From the NCBI RefSeq assembly GCF_018333235.1, contig NZ_BORP01000005.1, forward strand, positions 245,524 to 309,523: DNA of 64,000 bases, written 5' to 3'. Origin of the DNA: Ornithinibacillus bavariensis (GTDB lineage Bacteria > Bacillota > Bacilli > Bacillales > Amphibacillaceae). The notes beneath the pieces were generated by a model, which saw only the letters and a list, made by a program, of their open reading frames with translations, was not told where the DNA came from and did not search any database. This document shows, in pieces, positions 1-8,882 of the stretch (its first letter is position 1; each line of letters opens with the position of its first letter). The position numbers and the translations under genes were made by a program.

Positions 1-829
1 CATCCTCAGAGACAGGTGTTCCAACAGGTGATTTCGTCGTATAAGCGATGCGTAATGATTTTCCAAAAGGCTTTTTCATTTCTTCTTGAAAACTTCCAGG
101 GAAAAGTGGCGTTTGGAAGGCTGCCTCTGGCTGTACAACCTGTACCAAGTCAAGAAGGGCAGCACTATCACGAACCGTCCTAGATAAAGCAAAATCAATC
201 GATGCACCTTGCCACTGCCTGCCAGCTCCTGGTCCAACAGGTGTACGTCCACGTGTAGGCTTTAAGCCAAATAGTCCTGAAAATGAAGCAGGAATTCGAA
301 TGGAGCCACCACCATCACTAGCTCCTGCCATTGGTACAACACCTGCTGCAATAGCTGCAGCACTACCACCACTTGAGCCACCAGGTGAATATGCTGTATT
401 CCATGGATTCCTAGATGGTCCGTATAATACAGGCTCTGATATATTCTTTAGCCCGAATTCTGGAGTATTCGTATGTCCTAGAAAAAGGAATCCAGATTGC
501 TTAAGCTTATTAACATAATTAGAATTTCGTTTGGCAAAATTAGAACGGAGTAATCTCGAACCAGAAGTTAGTGGCTCGCCATTCAATGATTGTGAGATAT
601 TTTTCAGTAAAAAGGGGACCCCTGAAAAAGGGCCATCCTCCACTTTAATATTCTCTACTTCTTGTAAAGTCTTATCTTTCCTATCATGAATTACAGCATT
701 TAAAGTTGGATTAACCTTTTCTAATTGTTCAAAGCTTAATGATACAAGCTCCTTTGGTGTTACCTCTTTTTTCTTCAGTAATGCTGCCATTTCTACTGCA
801 TCTAATTTTATATAAGTAGAAAGATCCAT
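1..829 (-). CDS. Amidase-signature hydrolase, N-terminal 276 codons (3' end outside window)
   Basis: Member of the amidase signature family (GatA-like fold), which hydrolyses or transfers amide nitrogen. The translated part carries the whole catalytic core: Lys76 in GVPFLLKNIS, the Gly/Ser-rich GGSSGGS segment with the cis-Ser near residue 152, and the nucleophile Ser176 in ASDGGGSIRIPAS. The 24-residue spacing between the two serines is the family's usual one. The start is the ATG at 829. The C-terminal part continues left of position 1. It looks like a stand-alone amidase rather than GatA, because no gatC or gatB lies upstream, but the left side cannot be seen. The substrate cannot be told. 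Family call is firm; function within the family is open. Confidence 0.85.
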   Translation of the reverse strand, partial: MDLSTYIKLDAVEMAALLKKKEVTPKELVSLSFEQLEKVNPTLNAVIHDRKDKTLQEVENIKVEDGPFSGVPFLLKNISQSLNGEPLTSGSRLLRSNFAKRNSNYVNKLKQSGFLFLGHTNTPEFGLKNISEPVLYGPSRNPWNTAYSPGGSSGGSAAAIAAGVVPMAGASDGGGSIRIPASFSGLFGLKPTRGRTPVGPGAGRQWQGASIDFALSRTVRDSAALLDLVQVVQPEAAFQTPLFPGSFQEEMKKPFGKSLRIAYTTKSPVGTPVSED

Positions 830-1379
830 GCTAACACCCCATTTTCCTATAGTATCCCATAATTATTTTCCAATTTCTTTCACGATAACTTAACAATCTA
901 TTTATCATGTCTAAATGCACACATATGTCTAACTGGTCTTAATCCACCAAAGCTCTTAGATAGAATGGTACTCTTTTCTATAGTTCCCATACAAAACCTA
1001 TCAAAGAGAAACAGCCATGATATTTCCCTTTACTTGCCTTATACTTCTGAAATACCTTATTTTAACTATTAAACGGACTATTATAGTCATATGATATCAT
1101 GCTAAAGCACTCTTTGTAACTTTAATTCCTTTTGTATTGTATGGATTGTTTTTTAAACTAAATCAAAAGAGTTAGCGAAGAGCACAATAGGAATTTTGTT
1201 ATATTCGCACTTTCCACTTACCAACAATATGCCACTAGTATACAACTTAACTATTAAATACTACCAATTACTAATAATCCTAAACTGCCTGTCATAGAAT
1301 ATTACGACCATCGGAAACATTTTGAAGCTATTTAATGTTCCTATTGAACAATAATACTTTTTTTAAAAGGGGAATCTAA
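830..1379. other. Intergenic region, 550 bp, no gene seen
   Basis: AT-rich spacer between the divergent amidase and oppA-like genes. I see no credible open frame with a ribosome binding site, no strong terminator and no recognisable riboswitch. It must hold the promoters of both flanking genes, but no clear match could be singled out. Confidence 0.5.
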
Positions 1380-3188
1380 ATGAATAAAAAAACGATTTTT
1401 CGTTTAACTTTTATAACCCTTCTTATTTTTATTCTAGCTGCTTTAGTTGCCTGTACGAGTAATATAAGGGAAGCAGAAATGGATATGAATGTACAAAAAC
1501 AATTGAAACAAGATACGAAAGAAAAAAGTGAGAGAACGCAAAAAAAACCTAAAGCAGGCGGTACATTAGTAGGAGGAATGTATACTTCTCCAACAGGAAT
1601 GTTTAATCCATTATTTTACGAGGAAGCAAATGAAGAAAATATCTTAGCATTTACACATGAAAGTCTAGTAAGTCGGAATGAACATCTTGAGTTTGTTCCT
1701 AAATTAGCAGAAAAATGGGAGATTAATGAAGCGCATACCGAATTAACGCTGTTCTTAAAGAAAGGTGTAAAGTGGCATGATGGCGAGAAATTTACAGCAA
1801 ACGATGTCGTTTTTACTTATGAATCGATTTCACATCCTGATTATATTCAGGCGGGTGGAATACTCACCTCGTATGCCGAACCTCTCTTAGACTATATACC
1901 CTTTAGTAATGGGGAAACTCAAAAATTTGAAGGTGTAGTAGCAAAGGATGACTATACCGTAATATTTAAATTTAGCAAGCCAACGATTAATCCAATTCAT
2001 TTTGCGAGTGCACCTATCATACCAAAACATATATTTGAGGACATTCCAGTGGCGGAAATGCCTAAAGCACCAGAATCCCTTGAAGCTGGTAAAGTAATTG
2101 GGACTGGACCATTTAGACTTACAGAAATGGTTGAGAACGAGCAATATGTACTTGAAGGGCATAAAGATTATTGGCAAGGTACACCTTATCTAAACAAAAT
2201 AATTTGGCGAGTTGTTCCTCCTTCCGTGATAGTTGACCAATTAGAAAATGGCGAAATTGATTTTATCGCTAATCCAGATGGTATTCCATTAGAATCTATT
2301 AATAATGTCCATGAATTAGAAAATATTACTATCATTGAACAGCCAAGCTTCAGTTATCAGCTACTTGGTTTTAAGCACAATTACCGTACAAAAGAAGATA
2401 TTGAATTAGGAATATTTGATCCAGATAATTGGAAATCAAATAAAAAACTATCGAGCACTAAAGTGCGACAAGCGATAGCCTTCGCTATTAATCGTGAAGC
2501 TATCCTTGAAGAGGTACTTTATAATCATGGTGCGATAATAAACGCCCCTATTGCTAAACCATTCTGGGCTTATGACGAAAATGCGACCAAAAATTATGCA
2601 TTTAACCCCAAAAAAGCCTCGACAATTCTAGATGAATTGGGCTATTTGGACAACAATGATGATGGATTCCGTGAAGACCCAGATGACAATGAGTGGGTAT
2701 TGAACTTTAATTATCCTATCGGAAACGAATTACATGAAAAATCCGCATCCCTAATTAAGAAAATGCTTGGAGATATTGGGATTAATGTACATCTGCGGCC
2801 CCAAAAAATGGCAGCATTCATGGAAGACCTATCCAATGACAAAAATGAATTGGATTTATATCTGCTTGGCTGGAATCTAGGAAGTGTGGACCCTGATCCT
2901 ACGGAAATGTGGGGTGCTACAGCTACCTACAACTTCTCTCGTTGGAACAATCCAAAGTCAGATGAATTATTAAAAAAGGCAGTGAAAGCACCAGAGGCAT
3001 ACGAACAAGATTATCGAAAAAAAGTTTATAAAGATTGGCAAGAACTCTTCTCCGAGGACCTACCGGTATTATTGCTTTATGCACAAAATAGCGTATGGGC
3101 ATATAATAATCGACTACAAGGGGTCGAGCCGCTACCACTCACCATGTACAATAATCCACATCTTTGGTGGGTTACAGTCGGAAAGTGA
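1380..3188 (+). CDS. Oligopeptide ABC transporter substrate-binding lipoprotein (SBP_bac_5 family)
   Basis: Extracellular peptide-binding lipoprotein of the OppA/AppA type, 602 aa. The N-terminus is a lipoprotein signal: Lys-rich start, hydrophobic stretch and lipobox LVAC, with Cys25 as the acylated residue. A polar linker (about 30-55) leads into the family-5 solute-binding domain, with the early motif PKLAEKWEIN and a C-terminal half containing VRQAIAFAINRE. The start is ATG 1380 behind a good AAAGGGG Shine-Dalgarno. No permease or ATPase genes follow, so it is an orphan binding protein that either shares a transporter encoded elsewhere or acts as a peptide sensor. Ligand unknown; nickel or other ligands of this family cannot be excluded. 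Confidence 0.9.
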   Translation: MNKKTIFRLTFITLLIFILAALVACTSNIREAEMDMNVQKQLKQDTKEKSERTQKKPKAGGTLVGGMYTSPTGMFNPLFYEEANEENILAFTHESLVSRNEHLEFVPKLAEKWEINEAHTELTLFLKKGVKWHDGEKFTANDVVFTYESISHPDYIQAGGILTSYAEPLLDYIPFSNGETQKFEGVVAKDDYTVIFKFSKPTINPIHFASAPIIPKHIFEDIPVAEMPKAPESLEAGKVIGTGPFRLTEMVENEQYVLEGHKDYWQGTPYLNKIIWRVVPPSVIVDQLENGEIDFIANPDGIPLESINNVHELENITIIEQPSFSYQLLGFKHNYRTKEDIELGIFDPDNWKSNKKLSSTKVRQAIAFAINREAILEEVLYNHGAIINAPIAKPFWAYDENATKNYAFNPKKASTILDELGYLDNNDDGFREDPDDNEWVLNFNYPIGNELHEKSASLIKKMLGDIGINVHLRPQKMAAFMEDLSNDKNELDLYLLGWNLGSVDPDPTEMWGATATYNFSRWNNPKSDELLKKAVKAPEAYEQDYRKKVYKDWQELFSEDLPVLLLYAQNSVWAYNNRLQGVEPLPLTMYNNPHLWWVTVGK

Positions 3189-3375
3189 AAATCATTTCAT
3201 CCATCCCATTTGACTATTTTAAGTATATTTCAGATTCAATGTTTGGCCCCTAGTAATTGTTTTTTAGATGATGGACTTCGTGATGCATTAAGATCGATGA
3301 GTATTCGTTAATAATATAAAACGACGAGAATATTTCACCTGCTAACGGTCAGAATACTATCAGGAGGTGCATGAA

Positions 3376-3585
3376 ATGAGTAAAAAACAGGATAAGACAC
3401 CTGAAAAGCTAAATGTTCAATTAGGCGGTATGGAAATTTACGGTACAACTGGTAACACAGAATTTGCTGGATACAAGACATCTGGAGATATTGAAAATGC
3501 AGGCAAACCTGACAAGGGATTTAAAAAAAATGATAAAAATGGAGCAATTGCCTCATTAGATAGTCATAACATTGGAGATGATTAG
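3376..3585 (+). CDS. Small hydrophilic protein of unknown function, 69 aa
   Basis: I do not recognise this gene. The product is 69 aa, very polar, rich in Lys, Asp, Asn and Gly, without cysteine, signal peptide or membrane segment. The longer frame begins at a GTG inside the Shine-Dalgarno (AGGAGG at 3362-3367), so the ATG at 3376, 8 nt downstream, is the real start. A rho-independent terminator follows directly, so it is probably a single-gene unit. Size and composition resemble small spore or stress proteins of bacilli, but no motif proves this. Confidence 0.65.
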   Translation: MSKKQDKTPEKLNVQLGGMEIYGTTGNTEFAGYKTSGDIENAGKPDKGFKKNDKNGAIASLDSHNIGDD

Positions 3586-3595
3586 TCTTACTAAT

Positions 3596-3628
3596 AAAAG
3601 CCTTTCTACTAGAAGGGCTTTTATTTTT
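3596..3628 (+). terminator. Rho-independent terminator after the 69-aa gene
   Basis: Stem AAAAGCC(T)TT with AAGGGCTTTT around a short loop, followed by a T-rich run, 10 bp after the stop codon. Confidence 0.75.
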
Positions 3629-3658
3629 ATGAGTATAACCGTCAACATCTATTATGGA

Positions 3659-4072
3659 TTAAAAAACCTCTAATATTACCTCCGAAAAGCCATTTCCCGA
3701 TACCTCAAAGCACTTATAATCTATTCTTCCATTTAAAAATGAGATGATGAACATTAGCACATTTACGTCTGGATGATGTAGTATATCCTGTCTTGAGGGA
3801 AATGGTGGTGCCGTGGGGTGAGAATGATAAATCATTAATACTTTTTCTTCTTTTTCCTCTATTTTTCGAAGTGTTTCTCGTACATTCGACTGGCTAACTA
3901 AAAATTGGCTCCTTGTTGTTGACTCGTTTTTTAGTTCCCAATTAGTGAGTACTTCTTTCATCGACTTTCCACTTAATAGTCCACAACATTCATAAGGCAA
4001 TACTTGATGACATCTGGTTATTACCATTTGCAATAGCTCCTTTGGTATTCGAACCACTCTTTCACCTTTCAT
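3659..4072 (-). CDS. JAMM/MPN+ (Mov34/PAD-1, JAB) metalloprotease-like protein
   Basis: A 137-aa single-domain JAMM protein. The zinc motif is complete: Glu28 (PYECCGLL), His83 and His85 in YHSHPTAPP, Ser93 and Asp96 in PSRQD. Bacterial JAMM proteins of this size act as isopeptidases on ubiquitin-like or sulfur-carrier proteins, or as small peptidases; here no ThiS/MoaD-like carrier gene is adjacent, so the substrate is unknown. The ATG at 4072 has a good AAAGGAG site. The gene stands alone, convergent with the small gene to its left and divergent from the TTG-started gene to its right. The active-site residues argue for an active enzyme. Confidence 0.85.
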   Translation of the reverse strand: MKGERVVRIPKELLQMVITRCHQVLPYECCGLLSGKSMKEVLTNWELKNESTTRSQFLVSQSNVRETLRKIEEKEEKVLMIYHSHPTAPPFPSRQDILHHPDVNVLMFIISFLNGRIDYKCFEVSGNGFSEVILEVF

Positions 4073-4219
4073 TTTAATTACTCCTTTTATGAATAATTAC
4101 TGATTTATGCAGCTATCCCATTTGATTAATCATTTACCTAGCTTGCTATTCATTAATAAATCCATAATTATTTGCATAAGTATAAAGAAGCGAAATGAAG
4201 GAAAGGAGTTGAAGAACCA

Positions 4220-4774
4220 TTGAGTCTTAAGGAAATTCAAGAAAAAATATCATTACTAAATAAGCAAACAGAAACATATATCACAGCGATTAATCAATTT
4301 TTTATGGGGCAAAACAAAATACCACAAGATAGCTCATTACTTGGATACTTTACATATACAGTTAATACATCAAATGATGACTTAGGTGAAAATATAATAA
4401 TCGGTGACTTTCAAATTAAAAACCTTTCCAATCGTACAGTGGAAGAATTATATTTATGTATAAAAGTTGATGCGACGGATGCTTATAAATTTTCTGGTAA
4501 GTTTTATGTTAGTAATTTTAATAATAATAATTCACCGGCTAGTTATTGGCGTCAGTTCCAGACAAATGAGGAAGTGAGTGACAATGAACATTGGTTTCAG
4601 CTAATAGAAGAAAAGCAACTTCTCCCCATGGAAACGATCTCTTTTTCTAATCTTCAAATTAAGTGGCGAAATGATGGCTTTTATTCATGCACCGTTCAAG
4701 GGTTCATATTTACGAACATGGAAAATGAAGGGATAAGTGCATTAAATATGATTAATGTAAGTACAAAAAGTTAA
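4220..4774 (+). CDS. Hypothetical protein, 184 aa
   Basis: Unrecognised. It starts with TTG at 4220, supported by AAAGGAG 11 nt upstream. The first 30 residues look helical (LKEIQEKISLLNKQTETYITAINQFF); the rest is rich in aromatic and beta-prone residues with a phrase like IIGDFQIKNLSNRTVEELYLCIKVDA, which suggests a beta-sandwich. There is no signal peptide and one cysteine besides Cys near the C-terminus. It is followed after 16 nt by a second small gene, so the two form an operon. The convergent gene beyond it has a sigma-K-like promoter, so a role in spores is possible but not shown. Confidence 0.65.
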   Translation: MSLKEIQEKISLLNKQTETYITAINQFFMGQNKIPQDSSLLGYFTYTVNTSNDDLGENIIIGDFQIKNLSNRTVEELYLCIKVDATDAYKFSGKFYVSNFNNNNSPASYWRQFQTNEEVSDNEHWFQLIEEKQLLPMETISFSNLQIKWRNDGFYSCTVQGFIFTNMENEGISALNMINVSTKS

Positions 4775-4790
4775 AAAGGACGTGAAGGCA

Positions 4791-5057
4791 ATGGTAAATC
4801 ACGAATACCTATGGCAACTATTACAAAAAGTACTCTATAAGGAATTGGTTCATGCGAAGGAAAATAATCAAGACTATAGTGAATTGGAATTCCTCATCCT
4901 TACTATGCTTGTCGACTATAAAGTAAATGCTATATCAAATAAAAGCTCTGATAATGATAGAAGCCCAAATCAAAGCTTTGAAATTATCAATAGGGAGCTT
5001 GACAAGGCAATTGCCTATCATCGTGAAAAGTTCGAAGGGATTATGCAATTATTATAA
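4791..5057 (+). CDS. Hypothetical protein, 88 aa
   Basis: Small, mostly alpha-helical, charged protein (HEYLWQLLQKVLYKELVHAKENNQ). A longer frame could begin at GTG 4782, but that codon sits 1 nt after the AAAAAGGA Shine-Dalgarno; ATG 4791 has the right spacing. It lies 16 nt after the 184-aa gene and is probably co-transcribed. It converges with the coiled-coil gene on the other strand; only 44 bp separate the stops. No family recognised. Confidence 0.6.
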   Translation: MVNHEYLWQLLQKVLYKELVHAKENNQDYSELEFLILTMLVDYKVNAISNKSSDNDRSPNQSFEIINRELDKAIAYHREKFEGIMQLL

Positions 5058-5101
5058 ACAAAATCTGTTACAAAGGGGCTACTCATCCTTGAATAGCTCC
5101 C

Positions 5102-6565
5102 TTAATTTTTTCGAAATAACCGAGTGATTTTCTGCCATAGTGATCGCTTCTGTGATGTCTTTTGGTTTTCGTGGTTTTCTTCCTCTGTCATAGAATGTAC
5201 CGAAATAGTTTCGCCATCTCTTTTATCCTTATTTTCACCTTTTAGTTCAATAAACTTTTGCTCCTTGTGTATGGTTCTTTCCTCACTCTTTTTAGTTGTA
5301 TCTTCTGTAGCAAGCACAGAATTAATAGTTTCTTGATTGTTTACAACATTAGATGTTTCAACCTGGTTAGTTTCATAATTTTTTTCAACATTAGATATTT
5401 TATCCTGACTAGCTTCAGCATTGCTATTTCCCTTTAATTCAAATTTTTTATTACCAATAATAGTATCCATTTTAGAATCTTGAATCATTTTCCCATTGAT
5501 ATCCATATCCTTATGTTCTAAGGAGCCTTGATAGGTGGCATTTTTATTTCTAGTATTTCTAATATAAACAGGCTTCCTCCCTTCTTTAGCCTGTGGTATC
5601 TGCTGATTTTTAAAGAGATTTATATCTTTCTTTGCACCAACTTCAATAATTTGTGATACATTCGTAGCTCCCTGTAAATCCCTAAATGTAAACTCTTTGG
5701 AGCGTGTAGGATTGCTTGTTTTATGCGAGTTTCCTCGCAATAAAGGATTATGCGGACGCTGTTGTCTTGGAAATGGTGTTTCTTTTGGCTTTCTTTCTTC
5801 TAGTAGCTTCTTTATTTCAGTTATTTGGTTTTGTATCGTTATTAAAGTTGGGGGAACATGTTGGGATTCCGGTTGATGTATTGAAAATGTACGATGACCT
5901 GTTTTTTCACTAGATTTCCCTATACTGGTACTTGATAGATTATTCTTTTCATTATTAGTTTCCGCTCGTCTACCACTTTCATTTCCAATTTGCACATTAC
6001 TATTGGTATCTTTATCACTTTTTATAATGCTCGATGTGTTTACCTCAAGGTTGTTCTCTTCTCTCTCCATTTTTTCATGAGACTCCTTTCTATTAGGAAA
6101 AACAATTTCACTCTTAACCCCTTGTTTCTTTTCTATAGTTAGATTCCCTTCTTCAAGTTTGTATACTTTAGCATCAATCAGATTTAATAATGATTCCTGT
6201 AATATTACGGCTACTTTTTCTAAGTCCTTCTCCGTTAAGGAAAAATAATTCTTCTCATTTTGACTGCTCCTTGAATGGTTAAAATGAATTTCGTTCCGAA
6301 GCTTCTCAACTTCCTGTTGTAATCTCCTACGTTCTTCCAATACTTTATAGTAATCAAATAGGTTATCTTTCTGTTTTTTTTCCATTTGTACTATTTTTTG
6401 TTTACTGTCCGCTAATTTTGCCCGTAGTTCCTTCACTTCTAATTTCAAACGTGAATAATCTAGGCTTAAATCATTTTCTTGATAGTTTCGTATTATTCTT
6501 CTATATTTCTGAAGTTGATCCAGTAATTTTTCAACATCCTCTCCCGGGAACAGGTTCGACATCAT
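5102..6565 (-). CDS. Coiled-coil, Lys/Glu/Asn-rich protein, probable spore-associated protein
   Basis: A 488-aa highly charged protein. Residues about 5-120 form a strong predicted coiled coil (LLDQLQKYRRIIRNYQ, RAKLADSKQKIVQMEKKQKD, RRLQQEVEKLRNEI). A long, low-complexity Asn/Lys/Glu/Ser region follows, with several near-repeats of a phrase like NKKFELKGN / ISNVEKNYETNQVETSNVVNN, and a basic tail (RSLWQKITRLFRK). The frame is open up to 6625, but that extension contains a sigma-K-like promoter (6594-6620); the ATG pair at 6565/6562 preceded by GAGGTGG is the likely start. Architecture suits a structural spore coat or exosporium protein. This is inference; no family is recognised. Confidence 0.75.
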   Translation of the reverse strand: MMSNLFPGEDVEKLLDQLQKYRRIIRNYQENDLSLDYSRLKLEVKELRAKLADSKQKIVQMEKKQKDNLFDYYKVLEERRRLQQEVEKLRNEIHFNHSRSSQNEKNYFSLTEKDLEKVAVILQESLLNLIDAKVYKLEEGNLTIEKKQGVKSEIVFPNRKESHEKMEREENNLEVNTSSIIKSDKDTNSNVQIGNESGRRAETNNEKNNLSSTSIGKSSEKTGHRTFSIHQPESQHVPPTLITIQNQITEIKKLLEERKPKETPFPRQQRPHNPLLRGNSHKTSNPTRSKEFTFRDLQGATNVSQIIEVGAKKDINLFKNQQIPQAKEGRKPVYIRNTRNKNATYQGSLEHKDMDINGKMIQDSKMDTIIGNKKFELKGNSNAEASQDKISNVEKNYETNQVETSNVVNNQETINSVLATEDTTKKSEERTIHKEQKFIELKGENKDKRDGETISVHSMTEEENHENQKTSQKRSLWQKITRLFRKN

Positions 6566-6593
6566 CCCCACCTCAAAGCACACTAGTTTAATA

Positions 6594-6620
6594 TATTTTA
6601 TGAACATGACTGAAAGATGT
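6594..6620 (-). promoter_or_regulatory. Candidate sigma-K promoter for the coiled-coil gene
   Basis: On the minus strand AC is followed, after 16 nt, by CATAAAATA, a full match to the sigma-K pattern (AC, N16-17, CATANNNTA). It lies about 30 bp before the chosen ATG (6565). This points to late mother-cell expression. Confidence 0.5.
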
Positions 6621-6774
6621 GACATATTTCTAATCTACTTAGCCTATGAATCTTAAATAGGTAAAGGTACATTTTGGTTAAAAACACTAGAAAATAGTCT
6701 TTTGTACAGTGCAAAACACTGATGTAACACATAACTTGTTACTGATAAATAATTTATTGAAAGGGAGAGAGATA

Positions 6775-7467
6775 ATGCAGGAACAACCATTACAGGGAGC
6801 TCAAGAGCTTCTATGCATAAATGCAGAAAAAGTATATGACTGGGTTATCCTACAAGAGGACTTAAATCAAACAGTACTAGCTGCTGCAATAGGCGCACTG
6901 CCTTTAGATCCATGTGGTCCGGCAGTAAGTAATTTAACTGCCACTTGCTATCTAGTAGATCCAGCAACTGGTAATCCACTTCCTCCAAATGCAGAAATTC
7001 CAGTTGTTGAAGTAGGAGAAAGAGAAAATAGACAATATGTTGTTAATGGGGCACTAGTAACTCTACAGCGAGTATCATTTGTAAAAACATTAAACGTAGT
7101 AATCGAATTTAGTGGGCTTAATGGTACAACTCCATTTGTTATTACTTCTGACGAAATTGTTGTAGATATTCCAGAATCTGTATATCTATGTGCACCTGAA
7201 GGAACACGACTTGTAGTTCGACTGACTGATGTAGATTGTAGTGTTACTGTAAACTGTGTCGCAGGAGTTCTAGAAAGTGTTGATCTATTCTTAAATGTTT
7301 GCCAAAGCGTCCAATCCGTTGCAGATGTGACAATTGAACTAAATGCAGATTTCTGCCAGCCACGTGATGTTTTAGTCGAACAATGTCCTACACCATCAAT
7401 ACCTCCTCAATGCCCAGTTGTATTTCCAGGAGTTATAGGCGCACATAAACACAATGATCATGAATAA
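6775..7467 (+). CDS. Cys-rich probable spore surface protein, 230 aa
   Basis: A 230-aa acidic, Val/Pro-rich protein with ten cysteines, no signal peptide and no membrane segment. It opens with a phrase (LLCINAEKVYDWVILQ) that I associate with structural spore proteins of bacilli. The body looks like repeated beta-strands, with cysteine-containing turns (LCAPEGTRLVVRLTDVDCSVTVNC, ADFCQPRD), and it ends in a short His tail (AHKHNDHE). Ten Cys suggest disulfide cross-linking. The longer frame from 6709 lacks a ribosome binding site; ATG 6775 has AAAGGGAGAGAG. It is a single-gene unit with a strong terminator. The spore role is inferred from composition and from the neighbours. A related possibility is a SPOCS/DUF3794-type protein. 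Confidence 0.7.
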   Translation: MQEQPLQGAQELLCINAEKVYDWVILQEDLNQTVLAAAIGALPLDPCGPAVSNLTATCYLVDPATGNPLPPNAEIPVVEVGERENRQYVVNGALVTLQRVSFVKTLNVVIEFSGLNGTTPFVITSDEIVVDIPESVYLCAPEGTRLVVRLTDVDCSVTVNCVAGVLESVDLFLNVCQSVQSVADVTIELNADFCQPRDVLVEQCPTPSIPPQCPVVFPGVIGAHKHNDHE

Positions 7468-7482
7468 TTAGAACTAACCATT

Positions 7483-7522
7483 GCGTTATAGTTTCTCTTA
7501 TTGAAGCTATAACGCTTTTTTT
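7483..7522 (+). terminator. Terminator of the Cys-rich protein gene
   Basis: Perfect 9-bp stem GCGTTATAG / CTATAACGC with a 15-nt loop and a run of seven T. Confidence 0.9.
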
Positions 7523-7524
7523 AT

Positions 7525-7561
7525 TAAAAAGCTACTAAACCAGAGGATTGGTTTAATAGCC
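7525..7561 (-). terminator. Terminator of the GT2 gene
   Basis: On the minus strand, a stem GCTATTAAACCA / TGGTTTAGTAGC (one mismatch) is followed by TTTTT. It abuts the terminator of the convergent gene. Confidence 0.75.
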
Positions 7562-7584
7562 TTTTAAGGATTTTATTTTATATT

Positions 7585-8688
7585 TTATTGTTTTATCCCA
7601 TGGGCTACATCTAAATTTACCTTAGGTTCAATAATACTCTTATTAAATAGGATTCTTTCATCATTTGGACGGAACTCCCTTGCCTTTTCATTATGGTAAT
7701 AGGCATTTTCGAAATCCTGAAGATTATAATAGCAAACACATAATTGTAAATGAGGATACCAAGTAGCATAGGCAGGATAAGAAAAACTCCATTTGTTAAA
7801 ATCAATTTCTATTTCTGTAGCTAATTTATACCAAAAGATCGCAGATTGATAGTCTTGCTCTCGCTGAAAATAATATCCCATTCGGCTACATATCTCTGGG
7901 CGAGGAGTTTTCGCAAACTTTATAGACTCTAATAAGGAAAATAACTCTTTCTCCTTCTCCCCAATCATCCGATAACAATCAGCCTTATTAATACATGCAT
8001 ATACCTTATCCTCTACCCATCCCTCTTTTAATTGTATATTCTTCTCATAGTTCTCTATAGCCTCACGATAGAAACCATTTTCTCGCAATTCATTACCATA
8101 ATAAAAATAATCTCTAGCGGAAAATACATCTCCTCTTTCTAGTTTTTTTTGATAAATGGACAAATTTCGCCCCACAGAATGACGGATTTTTTTATGTGTA
8201 ACAGCTATATCCGAGTTGATAATATTCCCATATACTTCAAGGTACTGGTGGCAATCCCCCTTCCACTTGAAGTTTCTGCTTCGTTTTACTAATCGATTCC
8301 TTCGATATTGTAACGTAATATTTCCATACTCATCCATTCCGGCATTGTAGTACATGGAAACGGAATCCACCGATATATCCAACGTTTCTTTAAGCTCTTT
8401 TAACTTTTTCCGGTCTTCTTCTAATAAAACATCATCAGCATCTAAATATAAGATATAGTCCTTTGTTGCATACTTAAATGATTCGTTTCTTGCTGCAGCA
8501 AAGTCACCTATCCATTCAAAATAAAAAACTCGATCTGTATACCTATTAGCAATTTCAACTGTATTGTCAGTTGAACCAGTATCCACTATATTAATCTCGT
8601 CAACTATATCCTTTACGGAATCAAGGCATCTTGCAAGCACTTCTTCCTCATTCTTTACAATCATACAAAGACTTATTGATATCATCAT
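7585..8688 (-). CDS. Family 2 glycosyltransferase with C-terminal TPR-like region
   Basis: A 367-aa cytoplasmic GT2 enzyme. The N-terminal GT-A domain shows CMIVKNEEEVLARCLDS, the nucleotide-binding strand EINIVDTGSTDNT and the metal-binding LDADD at about 82-86. From about residue 190 to the end, repeated helices with Tyr pairs (FYYGNELRENGFYREAIENYEKN) look like TPR repeats, which in such enzymes often bind a protein acceptor (as in SunS-type S-glycosyltransferases). An AAAGGAG site precedes the ATG pair at 8688/8685; I use 8688. The next gene upstream is the collagen-like protein and a nucleotide-sugar pathway lies beyond it, so glycosylation of that spore surface protein is a reasonable inference. 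Donor and acceptor are not proven. Confidence 0.85.
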   Translation of the reverse strand: MMISISLCMIVKNEEEVLARCLDSVKDIVDEINIVDTGSTDNTVEIANRYTDRVFYFEWIGDFAAARNESFKYATKDYILYLDADDVLLEEDRKKLKELKETLDISVDSVSMYYNAGMDEYGNITLQYRRNRLVKRSRNFKWKGDCHQYLEVYGNIINSDIAVTHKKIRHSVGRNLSIYQKKLERGDVFSARDYFYYGNELRENGFYREAIENYEKNIQLKEGWVEDKVYACINKADCYRMIGEKEKELFSLLESIKFAKTPRPEICSRMGYYFQREQDYQSAIFWYKLATEIEIDFNKWSFSYPAYATWYPHLQLCVCYYNLQDFENAYYHNEKAREFRPNDERILFNKSIIEPKVNLDVAHGIKQ

Positions 8689-8840
8689 TTGTACTCCTTT
8701 CATATAGCTCTATAAGGGGGTAGCCTTTCCTAATACTAATGTATTTAAAAAGATGAATCTTGCTTGTATCAAAACCTACATTACACAAAATGAGATGAAG
8801 TTTAATAGGAGATTCTATAATCTTGATCCTCATGATATAG

Positions 8841-8882
8841 AAAAATAGACCTAAACGCATAGAGCGCTCAGGTCTATTTTTA
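8841..8882 (-). terminator. Terminator of the collagen-like gene (bidirectional)
   Basis: Near-perfect inverted repeat AAAAATAGACCT ... AGGTCTATTTTT starting just after the stop codon of the collagen-like gene. Confidence 0.85.

Noticed and set aside
300..518. Short plus-strand frame at the left end
   Set aside because: It is antisense to the amidase core, which has all catalytic motifs.
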